A stretch of DNA of 64,000 nt. Source: Stachybotrys elegans (Eukaryota > Ascomycota > Sordariomycetes > Hypocreales > Stachybotryaceae). Under the pieces are notes generated by a model. It was not told the DNA's origin. It made no database searches and worked only from the letters and a program-made list of their open reading frames with translations. Of the stretch, positions 1 through 13,100 are shown piece by piece. The stretch is from contig JAGPNK010000033.1 in NCBI GenBank assembly GCA_020746835.1, positions 62,001 through 126,000 of the forward strand, in the 5' to 3' direction. Position 1 is the stretch's first letter, and each line of letters starts with the position of its first letter. Made by a program: the position numbers and the translations under genes.

Positions 1-2
1 AC

Positions 3-734
3 CGAGGCGAGGTGACACTTGGCGGCTCGATAGCTGAAGAGTACGGACTGGTAGGAGAGGCCAGGCTGATTCTTCTCGACATCGTGCGTCATGGTATCAA
101 ATACCTTAGAGAAGGAACGCACCAAGTCATCCTCCACAACGACGCGCTTGTTCGCATCTACGCGAGCCCTTACACGCCGTCCAACGGCTCGACTGGTGGC
201 TTCCAGTATACCGATGGGCACGAATTTTGCATCCCACCCGGCACGGACATTGTCGTGACTCACGGGCCGCCACGCGGTGTATGGGATCGGATTAGGGATC
301 CAAGGCAAGCTGGCTCGGAGGAGCGGATCGGGTGCCCGCAGCTTTTCGGCGCCGTCGCCAGGGCGCAGCCACGGCTTCACTGCTTTGGCCACGCCCGCGG
401 CGACTGGGGCGCCCGCCTTGTCACTTGGCGACGGGAGATATCGGAGCACCCTTCCCATCTTGCCGACATTGACAACGAGGGCGGGAAATCCCCCGTCATC
501 GCCAGCCTCCCGTGGATGCCGGGGGACAAGCTCAAGGCCTGCCGAGAGGGAAATTGCTACTACACAAACCACTGCACGGGAGACGAGAATGCCGTCGGCG
601 AGGGAAAGACGCTGTTTATCAACGCGGCACTTGTACGGGACGATGATGGTCCGGAACGTTTCCCTTGGCTGGTCGAGATTGATCTTTCGCAAGTGTGGAG
701 GCCAGAGCCAAGCGCAGACATGGTGGAATTGTGA
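3..734 (+). CDS. Calcineurin-like metallophosphoesterase, 3' part
   Basis: The reading frame is open from the left edge and stops at 734, so only the C-terminal ~243 residues are present and the start lies outside the window. The order of motifs fits the fungal and bacterial Metallophos family related to MPPED proteins: ASPYTP, then VVTHGPPRGVWD, then GCPQL, then CFGHAR followed by GDWG. In this family the THGPP and GHxR/H histidines bind the two catalytic metal ions; the Asp and Asn ligands of the N-terminal half are not visible here. A phosphodiesterase or phosphatase activity is the family expectation, and the substrate is unknown. No intron is needed in the visible part. The family call is firm and the completeness of the enzyme cannot be judged. 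Confidence 0.8.
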   Translation, partial: RGEVTLGGSIAEEYGLVGEARLILLDIVRHGIKYLREGTHQVILHNDALVRIYASPYTPSNGSTGGFQYTDGHEFCIPPGTDIVVTHGPPRGVWDRIRDPRQAGSEERIGCPQLFGAVARAQPRLHCFGHARGDWGARLVTWRREISEHPSHLADIDNEGGKSPVIASLPWMPGDKLKACREGNCYYTNHCTGDENAVGEGKTLFINAALVRDDDGPERFPWLVEIDLSQVWRPEPSADMVEL

Positions 735-1497
735 AAGGAAGGGCCAGACATAGAAACACACCAGAGACGGCACTTTCGCTCTTGGTCAGGGCTCTCTCTC
801 ACTCGCAGACGCCCAATTCCTTTGGCGCTTAGGGACATTACCACGGGCACAGCCTCAGAGGCCATCGAGGGCGGCAATCGGCCGTTGCGAATAAAGGATA
901 GAGGGGACTAACAAAATGAACGGGGCCTCGACACGCGCCGGCGGTTAATTCGCCAGGCTGGCAGCGGTTTGGCCACGGGCGGATAATTGGCTGTCGGCAG
1001 CCCGTGGTGCAACTCGCGAAGCGCCAGCGCATCGACAAGGAAATCGTCAGCCAGTCAACCACCCCTGCGCCGGGGCCCGTTTGCCGGGCGACTCCACTGA
1101 ATGTGTCTCGGCTTGGTTGGCCACGGGAGGGCTCAGGGAATCGGTTGGGCGCCTGTCGTGACATGGTCAATGTTTGGTGTTTGTTGGACGGCGCTTTGTT
1201 CAGTGAACAGCGGCATCCATAAGAAGGGCTCGTCGCATTCACCTTGGCCTTGGATGTGAGCAACAATCAATTTCACATCCTCTTTTCTTTCTTTACTTTT
1301 CTTTTCTTTGACTGTCTGGGAACATCTTCTGGGGCGCCTGGGCTTCCTTTTTCTAGTTCTTCTTCCTCTCACATCCACTCACCTTTCTGTACCTCAACCA
1401 AAATATCTTCAACTGCCGGCCAGTTCACCACAAGTCTACACGCCTTTTCCATTCAATAATCCCATCATTCCCTAACTTTACCCTTCAACCCTGCACC
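735..1497. promoter_or_regulatory. Intergenic region with C/T-rich leader of the MARVEL gene
   Basis: No gene is supported here. The last 230 bases are strongly pyrimidine-rich on the + strand, especially 1271-1309 (runs of CTTT and TTCT) and about 1335-1440. This is typical of promoters and 5' leaders of well-expressed ascomycete genes. The start codon at 1498 follows in the favourable context CACCATGG. Confidence 0.55.
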
Positions 1498-2238
1498 ATG
1501 GGCACATTCGATACCGCCATGAAGGCCGTCGAGCTCGGCCGCAGCGCGCGGGACCTTGCCGGAACCGCCTCGCAGTTTCGGCAGGCAGATAAGGGCGAAC
1601 TCGGCCGCCAAGCCGGGCAGTCAGCCTTTGCTCAGGGCGCCGACGTGGGCAAGCAGGCCGGCAAGACGTGGCTCAAGACGTTCGAGGTTATCCCTCGGCT
1701 TATCTGCCGCGGCACGCAGTTCATCTTCGCCATCATCGCCTGTGGCTTCTACGGTAACCGCGTTGATGCGGACCGCCGAGGTGATGATGGCTATTCTCCC
1801 GAGTGGTTGTTTGCCATTACCGTCGCGGGCATCTCGGCCATCTCGGCAGCCCTCTTCATGGCCGTCGCGCCGCTGAGCGCCCTGCCCGTGATTGGTTCCC
1901 GCCTCAAGCTCTTCAAGACCTACCGCGCCTTTGCATGGGATCTGGGTCTCTTTATCTGCTGGCTCGTCGTCTTTGGAATCTTTGCCGCCATCTTTCTCCA
2001 CCGCGACGGCGAAGATGCCCGGTACAAGGGCAGCAACACGACGGCCATGAGAACTGCCGTCTGGGTGGATCTCGTCAACGCTATTTTCTGGATGTTCTCG
2101 GGGGCCTACGGCTGCATCAAGGTGTTCCTGGGAGAGAAGGTGGACAATGCTGTGGGCCGCGTGGGTAACAGGATATTCCGCAGGAAGGCTGCCTCGGCCA
2201 AGGAGACGGAGCTGAACAACTACGCGGGGAACGTCTAG
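1498..2238 (+). CDS. MARVEL-like four-TM membrane protein
   Basis: An intronless 246-residue protein. It has a polar N-terminus of ~65 residues and four hydrophobic segments at about 68-88, 103-131, 147-168 and 188-212, with a short basic tail. Four TM segments, small size and the charged N-terminus fit the fungal MARVEL/non-classical-export-like group of plasma-membrane proteins; no enzymatic motif is seen. The N-terminal region is rich in Ala, Gly and Gln with a helical pattern (AGTASQFRQ, GRQAGQSAF). The start at 1498 is supported by its Kozak-like context and the C/T-rich leader just upstream. Function is inferred from topology only; another four-TM family is possible. Confidence 0.7.
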   Translation: MGTFDTAMKAVELGRSARDLAGTASQFRQADKGELGRQAGQSAFAQGADVGKQAGKTWLKTFEVIPRLICRGTQFIFAIIACGFYGNRVDADRRGDDGYSPEWLFAITVAGISAISAALFMAVAPLSALPVIGSRLKLFKTYRAFAWDLGLFICWLVVFGIFAAIFLHRDGEDARYKGSNTTAMRTAVWVDLVNAIFWMFSGAYGCIKVFLGEKVDNAVGRVGNRIFRRKAASAKETELNNYAGNV

Positions 2239-4876
2239 TCGCGGAATAATTGTGATTGTTTGGTTCACGGTTCTGGTATTTGTCATTGCAGATTTATTGT
2301 TGAGTTGTTTTTGAACTTGGGAGTCTGGCGTCTCAACGGGCTGCTTCAGCTTAGGATTGGAAAGATAAACCTACAAATGCTCGCGATAGGTAGAGACGGA
2401 TCGCAGAAACTGCAGTTTAAACAAGAAAAATTTACATAATCAAATCCACCAATGAATACAGCAAGGTGTATCGGGTATGGCCGCGACCATCACATGCAAA
2501 CACTTGGCCGCTGGCGTGATTTACTGCTGCTATCCCAGAACGGCAGGATGTTAGCAAAGAGTGTAGCAGTGCAAGCGTTGGCAAGACATGCATGGATGAA
2601 TGCCAAGAAGGCTTGGTACGAGAGACAAATAGGCTAGCTCTGCGGCACAAATGCAACGAGGCACAGGCTTATGCTGGAAGATGGTATAGGTCTTGTTGGT
2701 GTGGTGGCCAGAAATTTCAAATCATTTTGCATCAAAAACCAATATCTCGTTCCACTCTGGGATGTAAGACATCCTTCTATTCCACCGTCCTGTCGGATAA
2801 GCACGGATTTGGGTCGTCAGCTTCGGTTGACGTCGGTGGCTGGGCCAGGGATAAATAGATAACCGGATAAGGGTGCATAAAATGCAAATGCAAATGCACA
2901 TGCACATCCACCATGCACTGCACTGTGTGCGTGCGTGTGTGTGTGTGTGGGCAGAGGTGGTGAAAGGGCCGCGCATGCCAGATAAAGTACTCGGCCAAAC
3001 GGTGGCAGGTCTGGGCCCCAAGCCTGGGCCTGGGCTCTGGGCTCTGGGCAGGCCTGGCACTGACTGGATGAACCCGTCTTACTTAGGTATCTGCCCGAGG
3101 GTGACGCGAAGCCGAGGCACGGATACAGGGACTTGACAGCTCAGCGCAAAAAGGATGGTGTTGGCGGGTGCTGTGCGTCAGATGCAACGTTGGTGGTTGC
3201 ATTGTGTGCAGTATGATAGCATCAACCACGTTTGCCATTCGATAAGACAAGAGAGTGTGGGTTGCAGTGCGCAAACGACCTGTCAACTCGGGCAACGAAT
3301 AGTGGTTCACACACCCTCCTCTTCCCCCTTCTGCGCCACACGGTTTGGGTCGATCCATACCCCTGAGGGGCTTTATCAGCGCGGCCGGTATACTCCCCCC
3401 CTGGTGGCAATCCCGCTGGCTCCTATCAGCGTTCGGCGATTGACAGGGTGCAGGGCGGTTCGGGAAGGTTGAAGCTTCGATGCGTCGCCATTATCTGGTT
3501 CAGCTGCAGCACCGATTTTTTTCTGCCTGTGTCCAATGCAACTGTTTTATCTTGATGACGCACATCTTGGTCTCACTGACGTTTGCTGATAGCGACACCA
3601 TCACCAAGTATTGCAACTCTGCGTGCGGGCCGTGTGGCACAGAGATGATGCATTCACGGCGGCCTCTTTCGTCATTATCTTTCGAGCCTCACTCGGGCTG
3701 CCATTTCCTTCCACGGCGATGCGCCGGAGGCAGCCGTGGACGAGGATCGAATCCTCTGATCGCCAGCTAAAACAACCTTGTTTGGGCATGCTGTCTTGGC
3801 TTTTCTCCTCCCCTGTCGACCTGGAACTGCTGGCTACAAATACAACTTTGCCCGTCTCCATTTCCAATACGACAAGCCACTAATAAGGCATGTCGTAAGG
3901 AATAGGCAGCATGGCCAAGGCACGGAAGCAAGATAAGCAACGCGGCAGTCAAGAAACGTGCCCTGTTCCTAAACGTGCCAAGCTGACTTGCATCGCTGTA
4001 TCTAGAAGGCTGATACGGATGCACAACTTGGTACGCACCCGCTTGCTGTACGTGGTAGAACCAGGGATGTCTTCCTGTGGACCAGCAGCTGCATAGGAAG
4101 CACGATCTCGCCCTCGCGTAGATGACTGCAATGGTCATGGTAAGCATCCCAGGGACGGTCGAAAGGGCTACCCTTGATAGGCGGCTTCGGCCCAATGTCC
4201 TACCCTGCGTCCTTCTCGGAACCGGCCAATGCATGTCTGGCAGGGCTCATAACTACAAGGCTACGTGGAGGTCACCTCCGGGTCGACATGCAGACCCCCA
4301 AACTCGGAAAGCACCTTGTCCTATCACTACAACCATATGACGACCCTGGCGCAAGACGCTCCATTCCGAGACCTACGCCTCTTGCAAACGGTGCACACGC
4401 CGGGCGAGGGCCCAGGCATAGTGGAGTATTGGCCCAACGATTTTCACCAGGGCGGGTCGATGGGCGAGCCATAGCAGCAAGTCTTCTGGGATTCGCCTTT
4501 GGATGCTACCCTAAGATCGCGATAGGGGTCGGTGCGTGGGCCGCTGTGGCGTGGTCCCTGCGCTCTTGTCGTTGTATCAAGAGTCTTGTTGGGAGGCAAA
4601 GCCGAGAGGGTGCATTCGGACCAAAGGATGCTTATCGTTGGTCAATTGGCCATGTTGCAAAGTCTTGTGTGAAGCTGGGCAGACTACGCCCCTTGACTAT
4701 ATGAGCACAAGGGCATCAAATACATAAGGTTGTCCTGGCTGCTGTGTTCTCGTGCTTCTCTACACATCTATAACCCTGCATACATAATTTCCGGAGATTG
4801 GCTCTGCTGCCAAGGTCTTATCTCAAGGATTCAACTCTTATCCCACTTGCTTGTGCTTGCCAGAGATAGATACACC
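2239..4876. other. Gene-free stretch of 2.6 kb
   Basis: Only short ORFs on both strands with no recognisable domain and no consistent splice structure. It contains the simple-sequence repeat at 2879-2949 and several short GC-rich imperfect repeats (for example CTGGGCTCTGGGCTCTGGG around 3029-3048). It separates two same-strand genes and probably includes the TmpA promoter. I see no RNA gene in it. Confidence 0.4.
2879..2949. repeat. Microsatellite: (ATGCAA/ATGCAC)n then (GT)n
   Basis: Repeated AATGCA and CATGCA hexamers run to about 2912, followed by GTGCGTGC passing into an uninterrupted GT run ending near 2949. Simple tandem repeats in non-coding DNA; likely polymorphic between strains. 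Confidence 0.85.
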
Positions 4877-6546
4877 ATGGTCATGGCAGATATCAGACTG
4901 GGTCCCGGGGTGTCCTCGGACCCTCAATCCCCTCCTCAACAGAACGACTTGAACTGGAAGAGCACCAGTGAAACCAACGACATAAATGAGAAGGTATGTG
5001 TCTACCAACATCACCCACGAGAGATGCTTCTGCTTACACCAGCCAGGACTCAAAATCCGGCACCGTGACGCCCACTCTGGACACAGCAACCCAGACCTTG
5101 GTGCACTCCCTGGCGCCTAGCATTGCAGGCTCTAGCTCAGCTACCGATATTGCTTCTCTATCATCAGACAAGAAGCATGACGAGAAGCATGATGAGCAGC
5201 CAGCCTTTGACCTGGAAGCTGCTGTCCCAGACAAGATTTCTGGCAAGTACAGACGCGGCATCCGCTACAGAGCCCTGATCGTCTACCGGCGGCTCTTCTC
5301 TGTCATGGGCATCATCAACATTGGTGTCGCTATTGCCGTCATCCTCACAGGGTTCTCGCGGGAGTGGTTTGGTACCATCACCGCCATGAACGTGACCCTG
5401 GCCGTCATCATGCGCCAAGAGTTTGTCGTCAACGCCCTGTACAGAACCTTTTGCAGCGTGCCCCTGTCCTGGCCTTTTTGGTTGAGGGCACGGCTCGCAC
5501 ACATCTACCATTTCGGTGGCGTCCACTCTGGTGCAGGTGTCAGCGCCGCCCTGTGGTTGCTGGCGGCCAACATTGGTGACGTGGTGTGCATGACCACGGG
5601 CAGCTGTTCAGGAACCTGGGGGCGCCTGTCTATTGCTGGCAAGACGCTCTCTTGGATCATCATGGCGCTGTTTATTGCAATGCTCACCATGGCATACCCC
5701 AGCATGCGAAGAATGTACCACAACTCCTTTGAGGCCACGCACAGATTCGCTGGTTGGACCATTCTGGCCTTGTTCTGGTCCCAGACCGTTGTGTCGGCCA
5801 ACGACAGCAGAGGCCCTGGCGTCAGTCTGGGCAGGGCCTGTGTTGAAACGCCTACATTTTGGCTTCTTGTCGTCTCGACACTGAGCGTGGCCTCTTCTTG
5901 GTTCTGGCTTCGAAAAGTTGAGGTTGAATCCGAGGTCTTGTCAGACCATGTGGTTCGTCTCCATTTCGACTACACTGTGCCGGTCCACGGAGCCTTTACC
6001 CGCATGTCCACCAACCCGCTATTTGAATGGCACTCGTTTGCAGTCATCCCGGCTCCAGAGGCCGAGAACGGTCGCAAAGTGGGCTACTCAGTGCTCGTGT
6101 CCAATGCTGGTGATTGGACCAAGAGGACAATCCAGGAGCCGCCCAACCGCCTCTGGGTCCGCGGTGTGCCCGTTTGTGGTGTCATGCACGTTGTCGCGTC
6201 TTTCCGAAGCGTCGTGCTCATCGCCACTGGCTCAGGCATTGGGCCGATGCTTGGCCAGATTCAGAGGCCATGCTGCCCAACCAAGTTCATCTGGTCGACC
6301 AAGGAGCCGGAGAAGACGTACGGCAAGCCTCTATGCGACTTAGTCAAGCAGAAAATCCCGGATGCTGTGATCCACGATACAAGAGTATCAGGCCGACCAG
6401 ACTTGGTCAAGATGGGCTACAACATGGCCACAAGCTCTGGTGCTGAAGCCGTCATCATCATCGCCAACGAGAAGATCACCAAGAAGGTAGTATATGGCTT
6501 GGAGGCACGTGGCATCCACGCCTATGGCGCAATTTGGGACAGCTAA
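4877..6546 (+). CDS. TmpA-like integral membrane flavoprotein
   Basis: Two exons: 4877-4993 and 5047-6546 (intron 53 nt, GTATGT...CCAG), 538 residues. The start has ACACCATGG context. After a polar, Ser-rich N-terminus of ~100 residues there are multiple TM segments (IINIGVAIAVILTG; SAALWLLAANIG; WIIMALFIAMLTMA; FAGWTILALFW), then a cytosolic half with a FAD/NAD-type reductase fold: LIATGSGIGPML resembles the nucleotide-binding glycine motif, followed by FIWSTKEPEKTYG. This matches the fungal TmpA family, known from Aspergillus nidulans as a membrane flavoprotein affecting sporulation signalling. Electron transfer is a family inference. It could also be called a ferric-reductase-superfamily member. 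Confidence 0.75.
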
Positions 6547-6845
6547 ACGGGAGCTTCCTACGAACCATTCGTCTGGCTGCAGATGATACACATCCTCGTT
6601 GCAACCTGGCCTCCCAACATTTTATCTATTTGTATGAAATTAGTCTAGCGGGTATCAAATACGCCCGGAAACCTTTCCTCTTATCCTACCACCGATAAAC
6701 CCTTGACCATAGCGCTTCTTTTGCTGGGTCCAACGGAGATAGTTGCTGAGTAACAGCTAAAAGAATATGAATCATGATATACGCCTTGCAGTCTCCTCTG
6801 CTCGCTTTAAATTCAGGTGCTGTTCATGAATGACCTTGGCAGGCC

Positions 6846-8204
6846 CTATGCCACCTCATCAGACGTATGAGTCTCGCGAGTGTTGGCTTTCTGTCCGCCG
6901 CCTATGATATGAAGCTCGATCTGGCTTTCGTTTATGCTGCTCTGTTGGCGTGGCGAGGGGTGACGTTCTGGCCTGTATAATAGTCCCGTCAGGCCCACAC
7001 TAGCCGGGTGGTTTGCCGTACCACTTCTGGCTCCCTGCTGTTTCTCGTAGCCTGGGTATCGAACTGTGCTATGTCCATACCTCATTGAGGTAGCAATAGC
7101 CGTTATCTTTTTGAGCAGTGGCCTGAGCATGATCATCGAAACAATGATAATCGACGTGCAAAACTCGGCTGTGGCCCATATGTCTGCAAGCTTCAGTCAG
7201 TCTCACCGGCTTCGGACAGGGAACCATGGTTGCGAGAACGTACAGACTGGTAGGGCGTTGTCAAGATAGACCATAGTCACAAAACGTCCCACGCTCACCG
7301 CTATTGTAATAAAGCCCATGGCGAAAATCAGCCCGAGACTAAACTTTTCCCTCTTGGTTGACAGTTTCATATCTCGAAGCAAGGGGAACGGAAAGAGCAA
7401 ATCTTCGAGCCATAATAGAGTCAGAAGGCTATGACGAACCACGGAAGACGAGGGAGGGGCGCAGTGTACGTACTGAGGGCTTCAACCAAGAAGTTCAGTG
7501 ACCAATTTATCCGCATAAGTGTCATTGACATGAAGACAGAGCAACCATTGGGCTCCCTATTTGCGCAATAACGAATCAGCCAACTGTTGATAAAGAACCT
7601 GCATGAAAGACTGATGACACCCACCAATTTGCAGAAGGATCGCTTCCACACCAAAACGTGTCCGCGAAAAAGGTCCACAGGCAAGACAATACCGTGATGA
7701 TGCAAAGAACCCAAAGCGCTGCCCGCATCCTCGGCTTTGTGGTTGGGACGAGGCGGTAGTATAGTACGACGATGCTGATCTTGGGGAAATAGATGCCCAC
7801 ATCGAAAAAATAATTGGTCGCGAATCGAATCTGAAGCAAGGAGATCAGCTTCAGACAGACATATCGTAACATCCTTGGTTGTGTACCTTCATTAACGGGA
7901 CACTCTGCTCCATGAATTCCTCCATTTCGCCCCGGACATACGTAATGGTGTCGCAGATTAGCAACCCCTGGGCGCACACGAGGCCCAGCAGCAACCAGGC
8001 GTCCGACCATTGTATTTTGTCTTTCTTGATTCCGAGACGGACGTATAATCGTGCGGAGACGGCCAGGTAGGACAGCGCAAGAAAGGACCATTCCAATCCC
8101 TGATTTTGTACCCGCGTTATTAGCAGACGTCTAAGAGTACGGGGGGATGGGCTGAAGGAGGTGCGGCTCACAATGGCAACGTCTGGGGAGACCACCATGG
8201 TCAA
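6846..8204 (-). CDS. SAT4/Pth11-like seven-TM protein (fungal rhodopsin-like family)
   Basis: Six exons on the - strand: 8204-8172, 8099-7887, 7830-7625, 7556-7474, 7402-7244 and 7183-6846. The five introns are 56-72 nt, all GT-AG, with clear branch sites such as CTGCTAATAAC. The model gives 343 residues. Family landmarks appear in the right order: an N-terminal TM with ARLYVRLGI, a central FPKISIVVLYYRL segment, a Cys loop (WCGSDPSANW), LLFPFPLLRDMKL joined to FAMGFITIAVSVGRF, and IWATAEFCTSIII followed by MLRPLLKK. These are hallmarks of the fungal integral membrane family that includes Pth11-related receptors lacking a CFEM domain. A soluble, charged tail of ~75 residues follows. A sensor role is inferred, not shown. 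Confidence 0.8.
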
Positions 8205-10158
8205 GAAAAGGCCGCCTGCCCGTCTTTTGCGAGAAAAAGCAAATGCAAGTTGGCTGTCTGCCTACCGGTCCTCGGTTCCAGTCAAGTCACCGTGGCCATG
8301 ACGTCGGAACTCATGAAGCTGTATGTGCGCGAGGAAAAGGCAGGCGAGGATGCTGGAGTCAGGTTGTCAAGGGAGGAATTCGAGAGGGGAGGTGTGCACT
8401 GGACTTGTCCGGAACGTATTTCGTCACCCATGGCTAGTCCATGACTCGTTGGCTGTCTCACGCCCAGCAAAGCTAGCCGTCATGGCACGATACAACTGCC
8501 AGATTCATGCATCTAGCGATGTTTCTGCCGCATACTTAACCGGACATGGTTAGTGCTTGCTGTCTTATCTACAGCCCTCGGGGTTTAAACTTTGGTTGGA
8601 TCCATAGCGCAGTGGTGAATGGAATTTTTATTGGTGACAGCAACGCCGATCTGACCTATTTCTCCGTTGTTCCCGCCCTGACACCGGTGGAGCCGAAGCT
8701 CCGCTTGATCGCCATCTCTCTCTCCCATCTGTCTGTCGGCACTGGGCAGCTAGATGACGACTCCACCACCGCAATCCACACTGTCTACGATATCCAGATC
8801 TCTTGAGAGTTGATGAAAGATCTGCCGAGACGATCTACTATCTTCGAGTCGCCTAACAGTGAACCCTTTCAACGACGCATCGCCATCGCCAGTACAACGC
8901 GCTAGAGTCATGGGTAGGCTTGGCTCACGAGCGCTTGCGAAGGCAGTTTTGGGCAACGATTCCGCGCAGCGAATATTCGTTGTAGATAGGCAGGAGAGAA
9001 AAACATGTGTTCACTGTCCATGTTGACTATAGATCCCAGCCATTGTTTCTGTCTGGGTCAGTTCAAAAGGAACCGCCGAAACATCTCACAACTCAGTCCG
9101 AATTGGTCTACTGAAAAAGCCCCTCCCGTTCACGATGGTTGTAATAAGGCCAGCCTTGAGAAGCTATTAGACTGAGAATGCTCTCGAGGCTGCAAGGTGC
9201 AAATCCGAAGGGAAGAATACACACCTCGGCCTGATGAATAATTCCAGTTATATTGCTTGCCTCTTAATCTACCAAAGACTCATTTCGTAGATGTTGTGGC
9301 AAAGCACAAAGAGTTGATCCATGAACGATAAGGGCTGTTTCTGGTGATGGTTAGGCAACGAACAAAGGGGCGACGGTGCACGAAACTCTATTTCATGGGA
9401 TATTCTGTAGATAGAGCAAAGACATCGTCTTTGCCCAATTGCTACGCGGAATTCTTAAACTGAAAGAAGTACCGACTCTAGAGTAGCGAAATGTTGCACA
9501 ATTTCTTATTAACCCTAGGATCTGTCGTTCTTCAATTGACGGGATACAGACTCAGCTGGATAGGGGATTGGTGTGATGTGCGCCATATGCATGACTGAAA
9601 GGCCCCTGAACTGGCATAGATTCCTTTGGAGTACCAGCATGCTGAAGAGCAAATACATAGCGCTGCTGCCTGGTAACTAAAATATGCGACTTAGAAAAAA
9701 GGAAGGAAGAAAAAGAGACTTTTAGGTTTTATGTAACAGTCATATTCAAATGAGGGAGTGAGAAAGTGTATTACTTTAGGCATGTCTAATGTTCATTATA
9801 ATCTTGTAGGTCCGACAGCAGGCAGGCTCCTGGCAAGGCAGCCTCGAACTCCTGTTTCAGGTTACAGGAGTCTGCAGATATGATGACGTGGCACTCGCTG
9901 TATGGATGCCTTGGTATTTCCTAACATCTATTGGTCCAATCTATAGTTACCCCGCCTAGGAGCATGTTGGAGGAGGAAAGACTAGGTAGTACGAGGCTGA
10001 ACGATGGGCATTTTTTGATCGAGCATGATACGATTCCCTTGAGGCTCTTTCCCGATGATTTGACAATTTAAGCTTCAAAATACGGTCGCCTCCGCAGTAT
10101 CCATCATTAAACGAATCCGAACCTTTTTTGCTTTGCATTGTGACCGTCCACTGCTGTC
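8205..10158. other. Gene-free stretch of about 2 kb
   Basis: Short unsupported ORFs only. The half nearest 10 kb is less GC-rich than the flanking genes and holds no conserved motif I can identify. It contains the promoters of the flanking, outward-transcribed SAT4-like (-) and NLR-like (+) genes. Confidence 0.4.
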
Positions 10159-13100
10159 ATGGAAGCTGCAGGACTGGCTCTCGGCATTGCAGGCCTTGCC
10201 GGACTCTTCTCCGCATGCATCGAAACTGCGCGACGAGTTGACTCCTGGAAGCAGTACGGTGATGAGTGGGCGAAACAAGCCATTTTGTTTGAAACAGAAC
10301 GCTTGCGGTTGGAAAGATGGGGAAAGGCCGTCAATTTGCAGCAAGAGAACCTCAGTGGCGAGCGCGACTGCCACAAAGCTTTGCTGGATGCGCAGACAAA
10401 ACTTCTTGTCCGTGAACTTCTCAAGCTGATTACTAGTGTCTGCTCCGAGGCAAACGATTCGTTTGCGCCCATATCTTTATCAAAGATGAAGAAGCAGAGC
10501 TATACAGAGAAAGGCAACATTGCCGGTGTTGGCTTAAGAGCACCAGATTCTAAGAGAGAGAGACTAAAGTGGGCGCTCTGGTCAGAGGGGAAAATAGGAG
10601 CTCAGATCAGCCAGCTTCAGTTACTGGTCCAGAAGCTACACGAGGTTATCCCGCCGGCGCAGGCCACAGCCTTGACAGACCAGCATCCATGTGAACCGCA
10701 ATGTAAGAGTGGCCACATCATCACTAGAGCACACTGCCCTCTGACCATGTACGCGCAGCTTCCGCTATGGACGCCACCGAGTTGTTAGCTAATATGCGGA
10801 GAGATCTGCAGATGGTGAAAAACTCCGGGGAAGGTTTGTTTAAACATGTTAGTGCCAATGCTTAACAGGAACCTCTGACCATTTTGCGGCAGCCGAGCTA
10901 AAACGGACGATCCATGCGTGGCTTCTTGAACACAACCTCACGAGTGATCTCTACGACGACGTGCTACGAAGCAAACTCGATGGGACCTGTGATTGGCTCT
11001 TTAGTAGATTTTGTTTTTGCTCCTGGGCCTCCGACTTGCCAGATGGACGACCTCGGCTTCTTTGGCTGCATGGTCCGGCGGGATTTGGGAAAACCACCTT
11101 GTCGGCAAGGATAACTCAATATCTGCCTTCAATCCTCAATGGAAGCCCAATGGCCTTCTTCTTCTTCTCGTCGGCTACTGAGTACCGTGGAGATCCTTAC
11201 GTCGCCCTTCGTTCATGGATATCCCAACTCATACCCAACCCAATCGCCTTCAACGCAATCTATGACGGCTGGCAAGCGCAATATGAACCTAACGCTTCCA
11301 AGAAAGTTGTTTTGGAGCTATTTCGACAGGTTGTTCAGCGAGTTTCAGGCTGCACATTCATCTTAGATGGGTTGGATGAATGCACGTTCCAAGCACAACA
11401 TAGTGGCGAGGAGATCATGTCGCAGTTCTTCCTAGATCTTGAGAGCTGTTTATCCGGCTCAGCCACGAGAATGATCATCACTAGCCGCAATGAACCTGAA
11501 ATCCGAAACAACATACGGCATAGAGGCGGCTGGCACTTGATGGAATATGAGATCACACCCGCCGACGTCAGTGACGATCTTGCAGCCTTCTCCCGCAGCA
11601 TTGTGGATAGAAGGTTGAGCAATAAGACAAAGGCGGTCAGGTTGGAATTGTCCGAGAAGTTGACTAGTCGTTCAGGTGGCCAGTTCCAATGGGTAAAAAT
11701 GCTGGAAAGCACCCTTACCAAGGGGAAGAATACAGTCTCTCTTTTGAAGGCTGTTCAGGAGGCCCCTGCTGGGCTCGACAAGCTCTACGACCGAAACTGG
11801 GACAAGATCAATGCCTACGGGAAACGAGAAAGAACTCGTGCATTATCTCTTCTCAGGTGGGTTGTGTTTGCCCTGAGGCCCTTGACTGTCTCTCAGGTCA
11901 CGCATGCCCTTCTTGTTGACGAGGAAACCGGGAAAGTGAACCTGGATGAAATGCCTGATGACATCGATCAAGACTATGTTGACAGTGAGATGTTGGATCT
12001 TTGTGGCTCTCTTCTTACTGTACAGGATACGCTACCCTCGTCCGACATCGGCTCTAGGGTCCTGCGCATCCCGCATTTCTCGATCAGAGTTCATCTCTGC
12101 CGTCGCATGGGTCTAGAACATAGTGTCGAAGTCGTCGAGCGGCTGTCAGATCTGGCACTTGCGAGAACGTGTTTTCAATACGCGAGGGATCCAGTAATCT
12201 GGCAACTGGAACAGCACATATCTGATCCCTCTATCTCGACAACATTCCGCGACTATGCGCTGTGCGGGTTCTTCACTCACTTTGAATTCAGCATGACCCA
12301 GGATCCTGAGGTATTAGCAATGCTATACGCTTTTCTGAAAGCCCGGGGCCCCGGCTTTTACAAATGGGCCTCACGCCTTAGTGTGCTCCAGTCGGGCGAA
12401 GAATTAGGGTGGGGGGTTGACGAGGTCGAGAAACTCAGTCCTCTCTTTTATGAGTCGGCCATCTGGTTAAAAACACCCACGCTGCATTTCCAGACATCTT
12501 CATACGACGCTAACGAGACGAATTCCCACGGAATATCGATATTGATGACTAGTTGCCGGTTTAAAGATGAGGCGACAATACAAAAGCTTATTTCTGATGG
12601 AGCAGACGTCCTGCATGCTGACTCGGATGGATCAACGGCTTTGCATGCAGCTGCAGCCCACAACAACACCGCGGCCATGAAAGTGCTGCTCAGCCATGGG
12701 GCTGACTTTGGCGCGCTGAACCTATTTGGCTCTACGGCATTGGATATGGCATGTGCCTTGAGAGAAAGAGAGGCTGTTATGTGGCTCCTTGGTTACAAAG
12801 CTCGACATATGCCCACATCCACCATAGGAGCAAAGGTGTTTAAACGGGCTGTTCGGCGCGGCCACTACGAGATCCTTGAAGCCCTTCTTGTGAGCTTGGC
12901 GAGTGATTACCGCGGATCAGCTCTTGGTCCTCTCCTGGGTCTCGCTGCCGCTCATGATAGGTTCGACATTGCAAAATTACTTCTCCAGCATAGCTCAACT
13001 ATCAACCTACGGAAGGTACACGCGGAGTCGGCATTTTATACTGCGGCAAGACTCGGACATAGCAACATTGTTGGCCTTATTCTTGATCACGGGGTTCCCA

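Noticed and set aside
3715..3765. tRNA-like 3' end: GAGGAT-CGA-ATCCTC hairpin followed by GATCGCC, with GGCGAT upstream
   Set aside because: The T-arm lacks a standard five-pair stem with a seven-base loop, and the matching acceptor strand is only ~50 bases away, too short for a tRNA.
3767..4704. Two overlapping ORFs of 155 and 176 codons
   Set aside because: No recognisable domain, no good start context, biased composition, and they overlap on opposite strands; they look like chance ORFs in GC-rich DNA.
10834..10868. 35-nt intron in the HeLo-NACHT gene
   Set aside because: Keeps frame but is shorter than any usual fungal intron; a 59-nt intron to 10892 has a proper CTGAC branch site and also keeps frame.
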